A DNA stretch of 64,000 bases, taken from assembly GCA_000697355.1 (NCBI GenBank), contig JNEN01001212.1, positions 1-64,000 on the forward strand, written 5' to 3'. Below, piece by piece: positions 1-10,824 of this stretch (position 1 is the stretch's first letter; each line of letters starts with the position of its first letter). The notes below the pieces were generated by a model that saw only the letters and a list, made by a program, of their open reading frames with translations, was not told the origin of the DNA and searched no databases. The position numbers and the translations under genes were made by a program. The DNA is from Syncephalastrum monosporum B8922. Taxonomy: Eukaryota > Mucoromycota > Mucoromycetes > Mucorales > Syncephalastraceae.

Positions 1-720
1 ACTATCTACTCTATCCTATCCTCCGCGTGCATGATACCACTACACCATCCGGGCGTCACACTTGCTTCTGCTGTGTTGTAAAAATCTACACTTATTCACA
101 GCGCGTGGGGATTTTTTTTTTTTTTTGTTCTTTTGTTTATTCTTTTGCTATCTTCCATAGTCTACCCACTATCCACTGTACTGTACGCTATCCTTCGCGC
201 ACATGATACCACTACACCATCCGGGCCTCACACTTTTTTTCGGGTATGTTGTCAAAGTGTATACTTACTCACAGTGCGTGGGGAGTTCATTTGTTTTGCT
301 CTTTTTTTTTTGCTATCTTTCACGTTATAGTCACTATCTACTCTATCCTATCCTCCGCGTGCATGATACCACTACACCATCCGGGCGTCACACTTGCTTC
401 TGCTGTGTTGTAAAAATCTACACTTACTCACAGCGCGTGGGGAGTTCATTTGTTTTGCTCTTTTTTTTTTGCTATCTTTCACGTTATATTCACTATCTAC
501 TCTATCCTATCCTCCGCGTGCATGATACCACTACACCATCCGGGCGTCACACTTGCTTCTGCTGTGTTGTAAAAATCTACACTTATTCACAGCGCGTGGG
601 GAGTTTTTTTTTTTTGTTCTTTTGTTTATTCTTTTGCTATCTTCCATAGTCTACCCACTATCCACTGTACTGTACGCTATCCTTCGCGCACATGATACCA
701 CTACACCATCCGGTGTAGGG
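1..720. repeat. Tandem satellite, about 5 units of 159-172 bp
   Basis: A conserved core containing CATGATACCACTACACCATC recurs at about 30, 202, 362, 521 and 691, so the unit length alternates between about 160 and 170 bp. The difference comes mainly from T-run length and from two unit subtypes: CTCTATCCTATCCTCC before the core, or GTACTGTACGCTATCC. The array probably continues to the left of the window and stops near 720, where the last core is truncated. Overlapping ORFs across it are simply repeat translated and are not proposed as genes. No unique spacers separate the units, so it is not a CRISPR. Subtelomeric or centromere-proximal satellite is possible but not shown. Confidence 0.9.
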
Positions 721-779
721 TGCGTAAACCGACTCCATATTTTTTTTTTACCTTCCTTTTCTTAATTTTTACACACCTC

Positions 780-3180
780 TTGTCGTGATGAAGACAGGAC
801 AGGACAGGACAAGACAAAGGGGGAAGGATTACAGGACTAAGACGGGGTGTTAGGCACTACTCTACGCCTCCAGACAAGGTACATACCGAACTGAGGATTA
901 TATAACAAAGATCGAGACAATACAAGGGATATATGCCACAGTAGACAGGAACTATTCTACAGGAGATTATATATCAAAATCCTTCGTCTTTACAAGGGTC
1001 CAGGGACATACGAGGCAACCAGAAACAAGAAGCAGTAAGCAAGTAGAGCGAGCGAGATGTGACTCTACAACTGGAAGCGAGGTAGACGGATACAAAGATA
1101 CAGACAGAGATTCAGGACTTGGCTTGCACGAGGATCCTTAAGGGACTTGACAGAGACAAGACACGAGACAGAGACAAGAGGGGACTAGGAGAGAGTATGG
1201 CAAGATAATCTGATAATATATTTGATACAAAATAGAAGACTATTTATACGGATGATGATGAATTGGAAGGTGGACGGAAAAGGTGCTTGCTGTGATATGA
1301 AAAAGGGAATGTTATGAATGGATGTGTAAAGGGGAAATGGTAAAAGAAAACAACAACAATGCAAAGGAAAGGAAGTATGCGTCGAAACGGGAAGGTGGTA
1401 CGACCATAGCTTGGTGATCGTGTTTTAGTCGTGACACCTCTTTACTTTCTTCACCCCTTTCTACTTTTTTACCAACCCTTCTAATTTTCTACGTACCATC
1501 GTACTTTTTTACAGACCATTCTACTTTTTCATCAGTCTTTTTACTTTTCTCAAATCTTTTCTTTTATTTCTTAAGCCAATACCGCAGTATCATATTTTTA
1601 TCCATTAGTTAATATAGGCTTCAGTTCTTGGCCCAACGAATAAATTCAGACTTGACTTATCAGACTTTCACTTCGACTTTACTTTCAGACTATCTTTACA
1701 TACTCTCTGATACGTTTTTGCGCCAAAGCCGCACTCAGTAATACGTCTCTGTTGGTTCTCATTGCAAGTCACCACCGAAAACACCAAGTTGCAACCTCGC
1801 CATTTCGACATTGCGAAACCTTTTTTTTGACAAATTCTGTCCCTTTGATTTATTTCTACGCTTCCGGACCTCTTCTACATCACCTCTTTCACTCTTTACC
1901 TTTGTTTTCTTTCACAAGCTCTCATATAGCTTGGTTTTACCCTTTTTCTTTTTCTTATCTTTGCAAAGCCACATTTATAAGTTTTGCTGGTGCTCATTGC
2001 GACATTATGTCATGACTACACCTCGACATGCAGGTCCTCATGCATGTATGCAGAGTGACATGTGCAAAGTATAGCTTCAGCACATGACCTGTATATTCTG
2101 CCTCTGACGTCCATGCTGTCCCTGTTTCTTTCGTGTTCCTCGCACATTGTTCCTCTCTGTTGTCTCTGCTGCCTTCCTGCCTCTCCAGCGTGTATTCAAC
2201 GCTCTTCCAACGTTGACCCGCTTCTCTGTTGCTTCTTCCTTCGCTTCCTGTTGTCTCTGCCCATGTCGTTTATTGTTCTATCGTAGTATAAATACCAGTC
2301 TAATTAAATAATAAACGACATCGAATTATCTTGTTATCATCCTTACTCGTACGTTGTCCTTTGTCTCTAGGTCCCTGTTACCTTTCCTCGGCGTCTTCCT
2401 GGTCTTGTCCTCGATCTTAGGATCATTCTTGTTTTAGACTCTTAGTCCTTTTGTCTCTAGTTCTCAGTACTAGTTCTGTTCTCCAGTCCCGTCTGGTTTC
2501 CCTTGATCCTACCTCGCTTGCATCCTTGCCTTCCTGTCTTGACCTCCCAGTCTTGTCTTGTTCCTGTTCTGTCCTGTCCGTTCCTATTCCCTGTTCCCAA
2601 CTTGGATCATCTCTCACCTCACATCACATCGCGCAACGCATTCCAACTCTTGCAACATATATAATAGTATCTATCCTCACACAACAAAAAAAAAAAAAAA
2701 ACCCCGCACCGCATGTTCCTCTTTTGTTACCTTATCACCTCTATTTCATTTTCTTCTCTTAACCTCGTACGCGTTAAACACATATCCTGTGGTTCGACTC
2801 GGTGATCATTACGAACGATTCCATATCTACCTATTCCTCTTTTTTAAAGCTTACCTACTACAAGACCACCGTCACACCATGTTTTTCAATTTTCCTGCAT
2901 CAAACACCACGGGTTGGATCTGGATATCTGCCTCCTGGAGCCGTATATCGGGATACAGAACGTGCCGCACATTTGGAGTGATAGTATTAATAATAGTAAA
3001 AGAAAAAAAAAAAAAAAAAAGGTCCTGCAGCCGTACCCTGGCAGGACGTGCAGGACAAGAGACAAAGGTGATCTACACAAAGAACACATATTGAAAGGCA
3101 GGTGGATATATAATGCCCAACTTCGCGACGGCTCAGGATGGATACGGCTAGCATACATATTACATGGTAAACCATGACAT
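780..3180. other. Strand-biased gene-free tract, possible long LTR
   Basis: From about 790 to 1210 the + strand is purine-rich (GACAGGACAGGACAGG and similar). From about 1430 to 2620 it becomes strongly pyrimidine-rich. Long A or T runs occur at 2686-2700 and 3002-3020. No ORF in it resembles a protein. It ends directly at a sequence that looks like a retroelement tRNA primer-binding site (3181), so part of it could be a long terminal repeat. The second LTR that would prove this was not found in the window. Confidence 0.3.
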
Positions 3181-3198
3181 TGGCGCCCGAGGATGGGC
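3181..3198 (+). other. Candidate retroelement primer-binding site
   Basis: TGGCGCCCGAGGATGGGC begins with TGG (complement of tRNA-terminal CCA) and follows ACAT. This is the arrangement expected just inside a 5' LTR ending in CA. TGGCGCC-type sites complementary to tRNA 3' ends are common in Ty3/gypsy and retroviral elements. No intact gag-pol follows, so any element here is decayed or solo. The matching tRNA was not identified. Confidence 0.4.
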
Positions 3199-3404
3199 TG
3201 AAAAAGAAGCCTTTTTACTTCGTTTGCGGTGACTCCATGGGTAAAGCTGGCAGAGGAGGCAAAAATATATTGCCAACAAGATATTCATGTGAGTAGACTA
3301 CATGCTACTTTCAGGTTTTGATGTGAAAGAGGCTATTCGTGAATAAAACTGGCACGCCTGTGACCAAAGATAAAAAGAAACGCAATAAATGAGATATACA
3401 TCCT

Positions 3405-3600
3405 AAAAGGCCTCAAAAGACAAAAAATGGCATGGGGAGCTGGCCCTACCTTTTGGGCCTCTAAAAGGCTATTGGGACCCTTTTGGACCCTTTTGGACCC
3501 CTTTGAAGCTTTTCGAGCCCTTTCATGCCTTTTGCAGCCTTTTGAAGCCCTTTATATAACCTCAATTTTTTTTTTTTTTTTGCGCCTTTTGCACCCTTAT
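3405..3600. repeat. Degenerate CCTTTTGNNN short-repeat cluster
   Basis: About ten irregular copies of a 9-11 bp CCTTTTGG/GCCTTTTG word are packed between about 3405 and 3560 (for example around 3451, 3478, 3489, 3500, 3527 and 3538), followed by a T run. The same word appears in reverse complement (AAAAGGCC/CAAAAGGC) at 4970-5170. The short ORFs over it encode only the repeat and are not called as genes. Confidence 0.7.
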
Positions 3601-3639
3601 AAATCAATTGGACCTTTTCAAACTTGTGAACATCTCCCT

Positions 3640-4960
3640 TGTCAGATAACAATTATGTATTGCTTTTAAAACCTCATCTCTGCTGGGTTTGCCCTCAGTT
3701 CTCCTCTTCTGCTGAGTCATTTGCATCGCTATCATTATTTCTATCGTCAGTGTGGATAGTAAACATGTCTTGAAGAGTCACGCTGACGATCGTGCCACGG
3801 CACAAGCGCTCAACCTCCTGCGGTTGGATATGGATGGCTCGTTTCCAATCGATGTCATCTGATACAGGACTTTCGAACAGACTTGGGTACTTGCTTTTCC
3901 ACGACTACCTAGCTGAAAACTCCATGTCCTTCTTCGGTAAATCATTTTGATACTCCTTCCGGATACAAAAATGCATCTACCATTTTCTCCATGAGCCTCT
4001 AGTCTATACTGACCGATGCATGAAAGGTACTCACCATAACGTATGTAAAAGATACGTAATGCGTGCGCCACTTTTTTGTCATCCGCTCCGCATGAAAGCC
4101 TTGAATTGACTGCACCTCGAAAAAAATTCTTCAACCGTTTGGCGCCCACCAGACTTGTCATCTTCATCTGCCCTTATGCTAACTGGACTATGTTCGTCTT
4201 CATATATTAGAGAGCATCTTGGAAGCGCATCACATAACAACTCTCTTTCAGAAAGAAGAAATACAAACTTTTGCGACACCGGTACACTTCTTTTCTTTCT
4301 CCTGGGAGTCTTATTGCTGCTTTTATCTGCAAAAGCGCGTTCAGTCGTCGAGGACCTCTAAACTATGAGTAGCCATACCTTTTTTATGTTTTTGCGAAGC
4401 TCCTCCTTCTCTTTTATGTTCATTTGTGTCTCTTGGCATCTTGATAGCTTGAAAGTGAAGGTGTTTGACGATAAGAAGAAAAGGATCAATAAAAGGAGTG
4501 GGAAAAAAAGAAGTACGTTGCGCTTTATGAAATCTCATGCAGCTGAACTGGGCTTGGGATGCAAGCGCGTGTCGGTCACGCGTATTTTTCTTACCATGAA
4601 CCGGCAGGACGGTAGTCTCCGTACCATACCTTTAGAGTAAAATACCACTGGTAAACTCTCTTGTCTCTTTAGAACAAGAATGTACGTACAGTATGTTCTA
4701 TATGTGAAAATAACTTCAAGGCATCCGCCAGCGTCGAATAGCATTATGACAAGCCCCACATGGATAGTCAAATATCAACCGGTATCACACAATGCCTTTG
4801 GAAGGCAAGACGCCTTGACAACGAGCCTTTTACGAATGAGCGAATCAGAATGGGCAACACGGGACGATCTATGAGTAAATTGTTCTCCACTGCCATCTTT
4901 ATATCAATCAATGCCGAAACGAGAGAACAAAATAGGCTTATATGGCTCGTCTCACATCGA
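3640..4960. other. Gene-free stretch with short ORFs only
   Basis: Both strands hold short overlapping ORFs (best: minus strand, 4167 to 3778, 129 codons), none with a recognisable domain, signal or convincing splice structure. The stretch lies between two inverted short-repeat clusters and is most likely decayed mobile DNA. I see no RNA gene or promoter here. Confidence 0.4.
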
Positions 4961-4969
4961 TAATGGGGT

Positions 4970-5170
4970 ACTGGTCACTTGGGCCACATCAAAAGGCATC
5001 AGAAGGCATCAAAAAGTATGAAAGGGCGTAAAAGGTACAAAGTGCCTCAAAAGATATTGAAAGGCCTTGCAATGCACAGTGGAACCTCCAAAGGCCACAT
5101 AAGGCCTGAAAAGGCCTGATAAGATGTATGGGGACCCAAATGGCAAGCGGTAGTCTTTTCAGGCCTTGAA
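4970..5170. repeat. Degenerate AAAAGGCNNN short-repeat cluster, inverted mate
   Basis: Words such as AAAAGGC, AAAGGCC and AAGGCCTG recur about every 10-20 bp from 4986 to 5168. They are the reverse complement of the CCTTTTG cluster at 3405-3560, so the two clusters bracket about 1.4 kb as diffuse inverted repeats. From here to about 5690 there is only AT-rich sequence without a supported gene. Confidence 0.6.
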
Positions 5171-5694
5171 ACGCTCTTACAGTTTTGCTATGTATCTGTT
5201 AGATCAGCCCATAATGCACAGGTCTACACAGGCCAAGACAAACTATAGATAAAGCTGCATAGACTTACATGGCCTACACAAATCCTTTTTTTTTCTTAAC
5301 TATCTAGGCCTATACGTATAAGCTTATCCAGGGCTTTCTAGACTAGTACATTTCCTAGCTGGCCTACGTCGCGTGTCCCTCGAAAGCCACGTCTTATCTA
5401 TTTAGAATATCAAGTCTCCTTGCTAGACCCATATAGAGAGAACCCATATCACTCATGGAGTGACTCAAGGAATAATAAAAAAGAATAAAAAACTTCAAGA
5501 GGGCATGTGGACCATTAGATAAAGAGCTCAAACCATTGCGGCGGAAACCAAGCGCCCAGCTTTGATTTATTATTACTCGAGCCTAGTTCGCCAAAATTTA
5601 CCCTGATGAGCTTTGTGTTCTCTCCCTGGCATAAGAGTATATTGTACAAGAGATATGCGAAGGGGTTACTTTACAATGTGCATACAATTGGAGT

Positions 5695-6391
5695 ATGGCG
5701 AACAACAACCGTGCCGCGCAATCTACAGAAAAGAAAAGAACGAACGCTGGTGAAGGCGACCTAAGCCGACGAGCCCTAGTTAAGTTCCTTAGGGAACCGA
5801 AAGAATATAACGGACGCAATGAGCGACATCCCCGTGCTTGGATTAATCACCAAATATTCGCGGAACACTGTCTCTGCCACGGATGAACAGACAATCGTTT
5901 TGGCGGCCTCACACCTATCGGACCGAGTGAAGACATGGTGGAGAGTCCACGCCGAGTCATTGCACGATGGTTCGTGGACTAACTTAAAGGCCACATTTTT
6001 CATGCAGTTCTCCCCCGAGGGAGAACACCAATCGCTGGTGGCACGAAATCGAAACCGAGTGGCAACAGGAAGGAAAATTGTTGACGGCGTCGCGCTGGCC
6101 TTGAGCGAGCTTTTTACTTTGATTACCATACCAAGTCTGGATTATCGTTTGCGCGCGTTTGTCCGTTCCCTGGAGCATGCCATCGGTTACGAACCGGAGA
6201 GGATTACTGTCCTCAAGGATTGGGGGGCGGTGACGTCCGAAGCGTGGCGCATCGAAAAGGTGCTGAATAAGTACAGCACTGTCACCACCACAGCAGCCTT
6301 ACCGCAATCCCCATCGGGCACCACCGCCCACATCGTTAAAGAAGTACGGGCGATCAACCTGAATTTGACCAGGTCATTCGCCTTAACTTGA
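5695..6391 (+). pseudogene. Retrotransposon gag fragment, frameshifted
   Basis: Two overlapping + frames (5695-5886 and 5819-6391) together read like the N-terminal and central part of an LTR-retrotransposon gag. The second frame has the gag signature: an acidic/hydrophobic helix, then VKTWWRVHAES, then a W..L...F....F stretch. A frameshift near 5820 separates the two pieces. No zinc knuckle follows on this strand; a CCHC knuckle lies instead on the opposite strand just downstream. No protease, reverse transcriptase or integrase is attached, so this is a relic. The family call rests on pattern recognition of Retrotrans_gag-like features. Confidence 0.6.
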
Positions 6392-6399
6392 TCCGGGCT

Positions 6400-6906
6400 G
6401 GCGTTGATCAGCGATGTGCGCCTCGCTTGAGACGCTTTTTCTCCTGCGTTGTTGTACACCTCTACAACGTGTTTGAAGGGCTCAGCGGACGAGACAACGT
6501 TCATCGATGCTTCGTTGTAATTGCTTGCACGAGGGTTCTAACGTAAAGCAGCGCCAGTGCCCTCCCTTACTGGCGCCGCTGGTCTTTTTCCGACTGGCCT
6601 TGTCTGGTGGGACACATCTGCGCGACGTGCCCCTCTTGTTGGCACATGTAACACCGGAAAAGCTCGTTTCCCCTTGGTGGTGCTTGTCGCCCGACTATAG
6701 GCGCGTTGCAACGTGGCGACAGACAATGGAGACCGAGAGTCAGCGATCTCAACAGCAAGTACCACAACAAGTATCGGAACAGAACCGGCCACGTAGAAGG
6801 ACACCCCCCGGCATCTACAAGTGCACATTTCACGGTGTAACACTTGGGATCGGCTCGTGCAGCCGGACTCAGGCCTCACGATGGCTGACTGGGTAGCCTT
6901 AGACAA
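6400..6906 (-). pseudogene. Inverted gag zinc-knuckle fragment
   Basis: On the minus strand the frame 6833 to 6567 contains CYMCQQEGHVAQMCP, a perfect C-x2-C-x4-H-x4-C retroviral zinc knuckle followed by a basic tail. A second minus frame (6504 to 6187) continues with charged sequence. The knuckle normally sits at the C-terminal end of gag, in the same orientation as the gag core. Here the core is on the + strand (5.8-6.4 kb), so the element was broken by inversion, or two different elements are nested. A + strand piece near 6795-6845 (PPGIYKCTFHG) also looks gag-like, which fits a composite relic. Confidence 0.55.
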
Positions 6907-7023
6907 GACAATGTACCGAGATGTCAGGGACGGATTACGCTTTCTTCACAGCCGCAAGCCTACCGCCGCGCAGAACGATGCACCTCACGATCCGACGGTG
7001 GTGAACGCCACGGAGACCCCCAC

Positions 7024-7114
7024 TTTCGACAGCTTTGGAGCATTCTCGGTGGATCCACATAGAGGAATAGTGTAGTCAGCATACAGAGGCAGAGAAAAAG
7101 TAACACGAGAAAGC
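7024..7114 (+). repeat. Left arm of about 90-bp inverted repeat
   Basis: The + strand here (starting TTCGACAGCTTTGGAGC, passing TGTAGTCAGCATACAGAGGC and ending AACACGAGAAAGCTG) is nearly identical to the reverse complement of 8077-8168. By eye only a handful of substitutions separate the arms. The repeat resembles a transposon or LTR end fragment. About 960 bp without a supported gene lies between the arms. Confidence 0.85.
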
Positions 7115-8076
7115 TGATCTTCAAAATGATCCTCCTTTGGAAGAAAATACGCGCCGGGAGGGGGTGAGCGCAAGACATGAAGGAGCATATCAACCCGTTG
7201 CCTTCAACGCATATTTCAGCGAACGCTTAACAGATCTGGGTCATATCTCATTAGACACTTATTAGATCACCAGCCTTTCACCGGCTCAACCTTGGTCCAG
7301 CTTTCAGCTCATAACTTCAGCAAAAGCTGATCCGGGAACGGCCAACGTGCACGACTTTCAAGTTGGACCACAGAGGGACGGCATTGACCAAAGCGAACAT
7401 GAGAATCTGTATGATTAGCCTGGCTATCACACATCGCTCCCTGTTTCCTTCTTTTTTTTTTTCTTTTTCTTTTTAATACATCATGTTTATCTTCCAAAAG
7501 TTTACAGAACTATAGAATTGCGTTTATTTTCGATTGCTGGCTACAATATATGTTGCAGTAATTCACGAACAAGAAAATACGAGTCATGCAGATCCCACCT
7601 GAGCGCTGCTTGTGTAGTCAATAAATGCTCTACTCACCATGGTAATGTCACTGCTATTCAAACATTTGAAAAGGGTTTTAAAAAAGGAGATTATACGGCG
7701 AACTCTGCTATTTTATACTTTGGCTGAACGAACGGTGTTGCCATTTGCCATGCCAAGGCCAGAATAGAGTGGTTTCTGCATTCTTGACCAAAGGACCAGA
7801 GAAAGGAAATGGATGTGGAACAGATGATTTAAGGATGTGCACATGGAACCGCTTAATTTTGTACTATGCTACCTGAGAAGCGAACGAAATGGCCTACATG
7901 AACCATGTGTTTCCAGCGGACTGCAGCTATAATGCATAATTGTTAATTGGGGCTCGCAAAGATAGGTATATCCAATTTTCATTCTTTTTTCTTTTGCTAA
8001 GTTTCTTTATACGCTTGTAAAGAGCAATTGCTCCGCTCAACCCCCTTGCGGCTACTATGCTCAGACTCGCTCCTGA
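7115..8076. other. AT-rich interval between inverted arms
   Basis: No ORF here has a recognisable domain. A T-rich run (7449-7474) and short ORFs on both strands are all I see. It may be the decayed interior of a small element bounded by the inverted repeat. Confidence 0.35.
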
Positions 8077-8168
8077 CAACTTTCTCGTGTTACTTTTTCT
8101 CTGCCTCTGTATGCTGACTACACTATTCCTCTACGTGGATCCACCGGGAATGCTCCAAATCTGTCGGA
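8077..8168 (-). repeat. Right arm of about 90-bp inverted repeat
   Basis: This is the reverse-complement mate of 7024-7114, with the shared core TCTGCCTCTGTATGCTGACT on the + strand. It is the younger-looking pair in this area, because identity is high compared with the more diverged direct copy at 8490-8700. Confidence 0.85.
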
Positions 8169-8489
8169 AGTGGAGTTTCATTTGACCTCACTCGGCAACT
8201 ATGCTATCGTGCTGCGCACGGTCTGTAGCCCGCTTTTGGCACCACATAAAGAAGTGTCATTCTTTATCAGCAAGGCCAGAGCGTTGGAGGTAGCGAATGT
8301 ACCCAGAAACCACTGCGTCCGTGTAATTTATTTTTTCTTTCGTGCTATGAGAAAGTGAGGAACTTACATAGCTACTCATATCTCATCATCTGTCTAATTT
8401 CACATTTGATATACTATGTCGTTTTCAAGGCCTGTAGTGAAGCAAGTCAATCTCATCTCGAGATATTTAAAAAAACCAATGCTTCGGGG

Positions 8490-8700
8490 ATGCGCACGTG
8501 GAGGAATGAAGTAGTCAGAGTATAGAGAGGCAGAGAACAGTTGCCCAAAAAGAATAATGTGCGACGTGACAACTTGCTATTGTTCAAATAGTCCCTTATT
8601 TTGCAATGGGTGAACGCAAGAGACAGGGTCGGGGAAGGCGAGCATATCAATTACCATCTCAAGAATACATGCATATTCTCTGACCACATATACTGCAGCA
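8490..8700 (+). repeat. Diverged direct copy of the 7024-7260 repeat
   Basis: CACGTGGAGGAATGAAGTAG followed by AGAGGCAGAGAA (8497-8545), then GGTGAACGCAAGAGACA and GAGCATATCAA (8607-8650), match in order and spacing the + strand at 7058-7200. The copy is clearly diverged. It extends the repeat family beyond the 90-bp inverted core and suggests that three remnants of the same element lie within 1.7 kb. Confidence 0.6.
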
Positions 8701-8719
8701 TCCAAAGTAGAAGGTCAGA

Positions 8720-10824
8720 ATTCTTCCTCTTACTGAATGAGCGTCCAGTAATATATCTCTCGGTCGATTCTGTTCTTTACTGAGTTGTCGGCATTGCTAT
8801 CACGAAACAGCTTTTGATAACGCACTAGGTAGCGCTCCTTATCTGAGCTGTTGCTGTAGTGGTTATTCGATGGAGAGAGCTGAAGAAGGACTGTGACGTA
8901 CACAAAGGCTTTTTCACACATTTGATCATGCGTAGTTACTCGTCACCGTAATGAAAAAATGAAGTAGAGGGGGGATAATGCTGAGCTGCGTAGACAAAGA
9001 CAGTTGATTTCATAGAATGCATATCATTCTAAAAATAATAAGACTAAAGAAGTCAGCATTTCTTCGTAACATATGTGTATAGATGCATATTTTCTTGATC
9101 AATGAGAAGGTGAGCTCTCGAAGGTAAGCGTGCCGATGATGATTTTCATTTCATAGACTATGAATACATGATGTACGAGAGCTTCAAAAGTAACACAAGG
9201 AAACCATTATGCGAAATCGCGTTGGCTGAGAAATGTCCTTTGCATAAAGAAAAAAAGTACTCAATCACATAGTGGGTAGCACATTGCGAAAAAAGTGACA
9301 ACCCGTTAGCTCTACCCATCTTTCATTATCTCGGCAGGCGTATTCTTTATAGCCCACCTATCATACAGAGTGAGATCCAATATTTCTTATAAAAGCAATA
9401 CCCGGCGGTGACCATATACCCACGTTTTTCCATATTTTAGAAGCACTACTTACGTGTACGTATATGATATTGCTATCTCGACCCGTAATGCTAACGTATG
9501 TTTCTACACATATTATTAGAAAATGCAAGCTCAAGAAATCAACCTTAACCGCATTGTCAATGAGACAATTAGAGCCCGTTTCATCGAGTTCAACAACACG
9601 CTTGAGCATTATACCGAGGATTCGACTCGCTTTCTCTTCCATGAAGACATCGAAGACTCAGCCGAGAACCTTGACCGCGTTCGCAGCATCATGGAGACCC
9701 ATACCCGTGTTACAGACCAGCAGCTCCAGGAAGTCCTCAATCTCCGTCCCGCCACCCAGGAAAACATTGACGATACAACCTGGATCCTCTATATGCGCAG
9801 CTGGACCATTCCTCCCAACACCATGAGCCGCCTCCTGGCAGAATGGGAGGATATGCACGAGTTTCCTGAGACTGAAGGCTGGCTCAACTTGGCCAGGGAG
9901 TTTGATGATGAGCCAATGCACCTTCGTTATGTTGGTGTCGTCACCGGCCGTGCAGCCATCGAGCGCCATGAGGAGGACTGCAACCAGGCCTACGGCATCC
10001 TTGGGCGCTTTTTGAATGGACTTCAGGCGATCGACCAAGCAGCCTTCGACGGCGCGCGCATCTATGAGTTCGCGCGCCGCAACACGACTGAAACGCCAAC
10101 GCACGTGCGCGAGCTTATGGAGCGAATCGGTATCGCTTTCTTTGGCGTCGAGCGAGTCCTGAATGTCCAGCACGGCGGTTATTTGAATACCTACGAGCCG
10201 GATATTGCCACTATTCGAGTCCTGCAATCGTATGGAGCCGGCTTTTTCGGTGACTTCCGTCGTCAAGCTCTCACCGACGACAACGAGTATCATCGACTCC
10301 CAGTTGCCAGTCTCCAACCTTGGCTCGACGCTATCCAGCAGCAGTGTCAGACGATGCACTTGCCGTTCACCCAAGACTATCGAGAGATGATCCAAGATCA
10401 AGGCCGCCCCTGTTTGGTTCATGGACATGCAGTGCTTGTGATAGTAGGCTGCGACATTACGCGAGCGGAGTTCCAGCACACGCGACGGTATTTTGGCGGT
10501 GGGCGTGCTGGGACCTACACGCAGACAATTCTGGCCCGCCAAGAACAGCAAATCGAGGAAGGCTTCGCCGAGTATGACCGTGGTGACTTGGCGCTTGAGT
10601 TGTTCCCATTTATGAATCTGTTTCCGTGGTACAAGATTCTTGACACCATCGATGCGGCAGTTGGTCAACTCTCGCTCTATATGACCGTCGTGCAGCCACT
10701 CGTGATCGCCACCTGCTCATCAATCACCACGTCTGTCGCCTTCGCCAATTTTGTACACGCACGAGGGCTCAAGGAAGACCGGACGCCGTTCCTCGATTAT
10801 GTTGGCGTTCCTCAACTGGCATAT
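8720..10824 (+). repeat. Left arm of large imperfect inverted repeat
   Basis: The 5' flank and first about 430 codons of the 990-aa ORF are repeated in reverse complement at about 12655-14130. Matching landmarks are GAATGAGCGTCCAGTA (8737) with the complement at about 14113, TTTGATCATGCGTAGTTA (8922) with 13915, TTCTCGTTGATCAAG on the minus strand near 9110 with + strand 13800, and the ORF start (9523) with 13438. The arms differ by many substitutions and several indels, so the duplication is old. About 1.8 kb of single-copy sequence (the 3' half of the ORF) lies between the arms. Confidence 0.85.

Noticed and set aside
1..720. CRISPR-like spacing of repeats
   Set aside because: Units are contiguous 160-170-bp satellites without unique spacers, in a eukaryotic genome.
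1390..1440. TACGACCAT resembling the start of 5S rRNA
   Set aside because: The match does not extend past the first few bases and the expected internal control region is absent.
9658..10668. 336-codon ORF on the minus strand
   Set aside because: It is fully antisense to the 990-aa ORF, has no recognisable domain, and its openness follows from codon bias of the + strand gene.
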